Positions 18,964 to 20,907 of a stretch of DNA of 20,907 bases are shown piece after piece. Each line of letters begins with the position of its first letter. Position 1 is the first letter of the stretch. A program made the position numbers and the translations under genes. Origin of the DNA: Plantago elongata. Taxonomy: Eukaryota > Streptophyta > Magnoliopsida > Lamiales > Plantaginaceae. The notes beneath the pieces were generated by a model. The model saw only the letters and a program-made list of their open reading frames with translations, was not told where the DNA came from and did no database searches. The DNA lies in assembly GCA_036897095.1 (NCBI GenBank), contig JAYMSP010003141.1:1-20907 (forward strand). The letters are read 5' to 3'.

Positions 18964-19377
18964 GATGAGTTGACCATCACCCTCTTACATCAATGCCGCG
19001 AGTCCCAATACACAGTCCAGAGCATTATCGAGACTGCTGGAGACAATGAGGCACTGCTGTTTGAAGCTCTGAACGTGAACGATGAAATTCAAAAAGTCTT
19101 AACTAAATATGAAGAGATGAAAAAACCTTTGACCATGGCCCAGGAGCCAGAGCCTGCCATGATACCTGTTGCCGTGGAGCCTGATGACTCTCCACGTGTA
19201 GGAAAAGAAGAAGCTCTAGTGAGAAAAAGCACCAGGTCTGGAAGTCATGGGGCAACTAATGACGACATGATGGATGATCTTGATGAGATGATATTTGGGA
19301 AGAAATCGGGTGGAAGTGGCACATCATCAGATGCGAAGAAGCAGCAGGCAGGCAAAGACGATCTCATAAGCTTCTGA
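18964..19377 (+). CDS. TOM1-like (TOL) protein, C-terminal exon only
   Basis: TOL proteins bind ubiquitinated cargo and act in endosomal sorting of plant membrane proteins. This 137-codon exon starts after an AG acceptor (18962-18963) with DELTITLLHQCRES, continues into the GAT three-helix bundle (NEALLFEALNVNDEIQKVL) and then an acidic tail with DDLDEMIFGKK. It ends KDDLISF, a possible clathrin/adaptor-type tail motif. Nothing upstream on this strand encodes the VHS domain that opens every TOL protein, so this is either the last exon of a gene with a long intron now filled with repeats, or a 5'-truncated relic. The exon itself is undamaged, which argues for recent truncation or continued constraint. 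The subfamily (TOL2-like) is a guess. Confidence 0.7.
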   Translation, partial: DELTITLLHQCRESQYTVQSIIETAGDNEALLFEALNVNDEIQKVLTKYEEMKKPLTMAQEPEPAMIPVAVEPDDSPRVGKEEALVRKSTRSGSHGATNDDMMDDLDEMIFGKKSGGSGTSSDAKKQQAGKDDLISF

Positions 19378-20102
19378 TTCGAGTAGTGAAGTTCTTATTT
19401 AGAGATGTAGAAGGCCTTTTGACATTTGTTCTGTGAGGCTGGTGTTGATAATTAACTTTGATTTTATATCATCAAAAGGGATCATGAGGAAATGTTTTCT
19501 TTCTTTTTCTTATGTTCTCTGTTTCATTTGGAATTTGGATTCTGTATTGTCTGATGATGCATACATGTATTTTAAGGAAGAAGCAAGGGCGAAATATTCC
19601 CTAACTTTATTTTATTCTATTGTTTGGCAGTTTGGGGTTGGACTAATACTGCAGTAGAAATTCAATTATTTCAACTTAACTGAACTGTAGAATATATTAG
19701 GACGAATTTCATATACCCCTATTATTTGTATCAATTACAGATTATCCTCTATTGTTTGAAGTATTACAAATAAACTCAATTTCTCATCTGACGTTGACTC
19801 TGGCGAGTATGTAGCATAATTTCAGCTTGGTGAATTAACCAAAAAAAAAAAAAAAAAAATTAAATACAAAAAAGGAAAAGAGAATCTTCAGTATATTACC
19901 CAAAATCAAACACTCCTCCATACACCCCGTCAAACCCTTTCATCTTTGTTCTTCTTCTCAACTGTAAACCATACAAGATCAAATAAACTGCAAAATTTGA
20001 CATTATTATTCACGGTTGAAGTTTGAATCGTTGTCGTAATCGACATTATCATCGTTCAATTTCGTGGGCAGATAGTAGGTTTCGCAGTTGTTCAAAGCAG
20101 CA
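19378..20102. other. Non-coding stretch between TOL exon and transposase
   Basis: The first part would be the TOL 3' untranslated region; no canonical AATAAA stands close to the stop. It then holds AT-rich repeat-like sequence (19715-19790), a run of 19 A (19841-19859) and the leader of the following Mutator-like frame. No gene seen. Confidence 0.4.
19841..19859 (+). repeat. Poly(A) tract, 19 bases
   Basis: Uninterrupted A19. It could be the tail of a retroposed sequence to its left or simple slippage. No target duplications were found around it. Confidence 0.8.
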
Positions 20103-20907
20103 ATGTCGAAAGGTAAATCTCAAGCTTTTTATTGTCAGTATTGTTTCGATTTCGTGCTAAAAATGTAGTAGATGACTTCAATTTTGACGTAGCTTGTCCA
20201 TGGTTACCTGTTTTAGAGGTTTCGAACGTAAAGATTCATTTTTTATTTTGTTTTCTGAAAAATGTGTTCATATGTTGTTACTTTCGAAATGATGTACTCT
20301 GTTTTTCTGCGTTTTTTGTTGTGTTGATCTCGATTTTGTGCGTTTAGTAATTTAGAAAAATGGCAATTTTGTAATGTATGTGTTGTTGTCGAATTTGTGT
20401 TGCAGCTAAGGCTGGCACCTATAACATACTGGTCAAGTACAACAATGACTAGTACATGCTTGAGAATGTGAAAAGCTCCAGGTATGATCACACAAAACTC
20501 CTGAATGATGTGATTTCTGTGGCTTTGGATAGTGTGTCTGCTTCTTGTAATTTAGCAATAGGGTTGAAATGTGATATGGATGACACTATGGATCAATTAG
20601 AGATAATAAATGATGATGATGTTAGGACTATGTTTGAGAGAAACAAGAAGTACATGGAGGTGCTTTTATATGTTGAAACAAGTTTGGCTGCCACTTGCTA
20701 TTGACACTAGTAGTACAAGGAAACTAGTTAGGAGGTCAATTTTTAGTGATGATGATGATGATGATGATTTGTATCATCCTATTTTTGAAACTGGCAATCC
20801 TTCTGAGTTGTATCTGTCCCACCCCATCAACGCAATAGGAAATATACCTATAGGAAATGCAAACCTAAGCATGCTAGTTCATGTGCTCCTGATTTTGTTG
20901 ATTTGAC
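20103..20907 (+). pseudogene. Mutator-like transposase, N-terminal region, broken
   Basis: ATG at 20103 encodes MSK plus one base, then an intron (20113-20405, GTAAATC to TTGCAG). The second exon reads AKAGTYNILVKYNND, stop (TAG, 20450-20452), YMLENVKSS, and later IINDDDVRTMFERNKKYMEV. A YxVxYND-like strand near the start and a DDDVRxMF helix about 55 residues later match the PB1-like N-terminal domain common in plant MULE transposases. After LLYVETSLAA the frame closes (TGA at 20702-20704) and coding-like sequence resumes one frame over with a D7 run from (GAT)7 at 20748-20768. The catalytic domain would lie beyond the window. A host PB1-domain protein is the alternative, but the short first exon, stop and frameshift favour a decayed transposon. 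Confidence 0.55.
20113..20405 (+). other. Intron in the Mutator-like frame
   Basis: It begins GTAAATC directly after ATG TCG AAA G and ends TTGCAG. Splicing keeps the frame through AKAGTYNILVKYNND up to the premature TAG. The intron is T-rich, as expected for a plant. Confidence 0.55.

Noticed and set aside
19433-19657. 74-codon frame after the TOL stop
   Set aside because: It lies in the expected 3' untranslated region and shows no domain.

Overview
The window looks like nuclear DNA of a dicot plant. It is AT-rich, has GT-AG introns, and carries plant-type gene families: a glutamate receptor-like channel (GLR), a GRF zinc-finger protein, a TOM1-like (TOL) protein, a Sirevirus-like Ty1/copia retrotransposon and a Mutator-like transposase. 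The sequence does not fix the species. Most recognisable genes are broken, so this is a transposon-rich stretch of decaying gene copies.

Layout. (1) 1-116 resembles one end of a hAT transposon and interrupts (2) a degenerate minus-strand Ty1/copia element at about 117-3504 (gag, protease, integrase, primer binding site, LTR). (3) 3505-4500 is non-coding apart from a nested inverted repeat. (4) 4545-14998, minus strand, is a GLR pseudogene. The signal peptide and amino-terminal ligand-binding domain lie at 13690-14998 and a later exon lies at about 4500-4829. Between them is an 8.5-kb tandem array (5305-13849) of 11 units of about 730-795 bp. Each unit joins a 160-bp piece of the GLR exon, its candidate splice donor and about 600 bp of adjoining intron. 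The intron part carries a TATA box facing the other way. (5) About 15340-15700 is repeat-like. (6) 15964-16430, minus strand, is a GRF zinc-finger pseudogene with one small intron. (7) 17240-17410, plus strand, is an unassigned coding-like exon. (8) 17800-18257 is a strongly strand-asymmetric G-rich (GGT) minisatellite. (9) 18964-19377, plus strand, is the C-terminal exon of a TOL gene with no VHS-encoding exons visible upstream. (10) 20103-20907, plus strand, is the N-terminal part of a Mutator-like transposase with a premature stop, cut by the window end.

The most interesting structure is the GLR exon-intron array. Its right-most unit runs without a break into the upstream GLR exon and its left edge runs into the downstream intron, so it appears to have grown in place by tandem amplification across an exon/intron boundary. 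Nearly every unit keeps a TATAAATA box on the strand opposite the GLR gene, placed so that a transcript would run antisense through the GLR exon copy. This makes the array a candidate source of repetitive antisense or small RNA against GLR transcripts. That role is inference and has not been shown.
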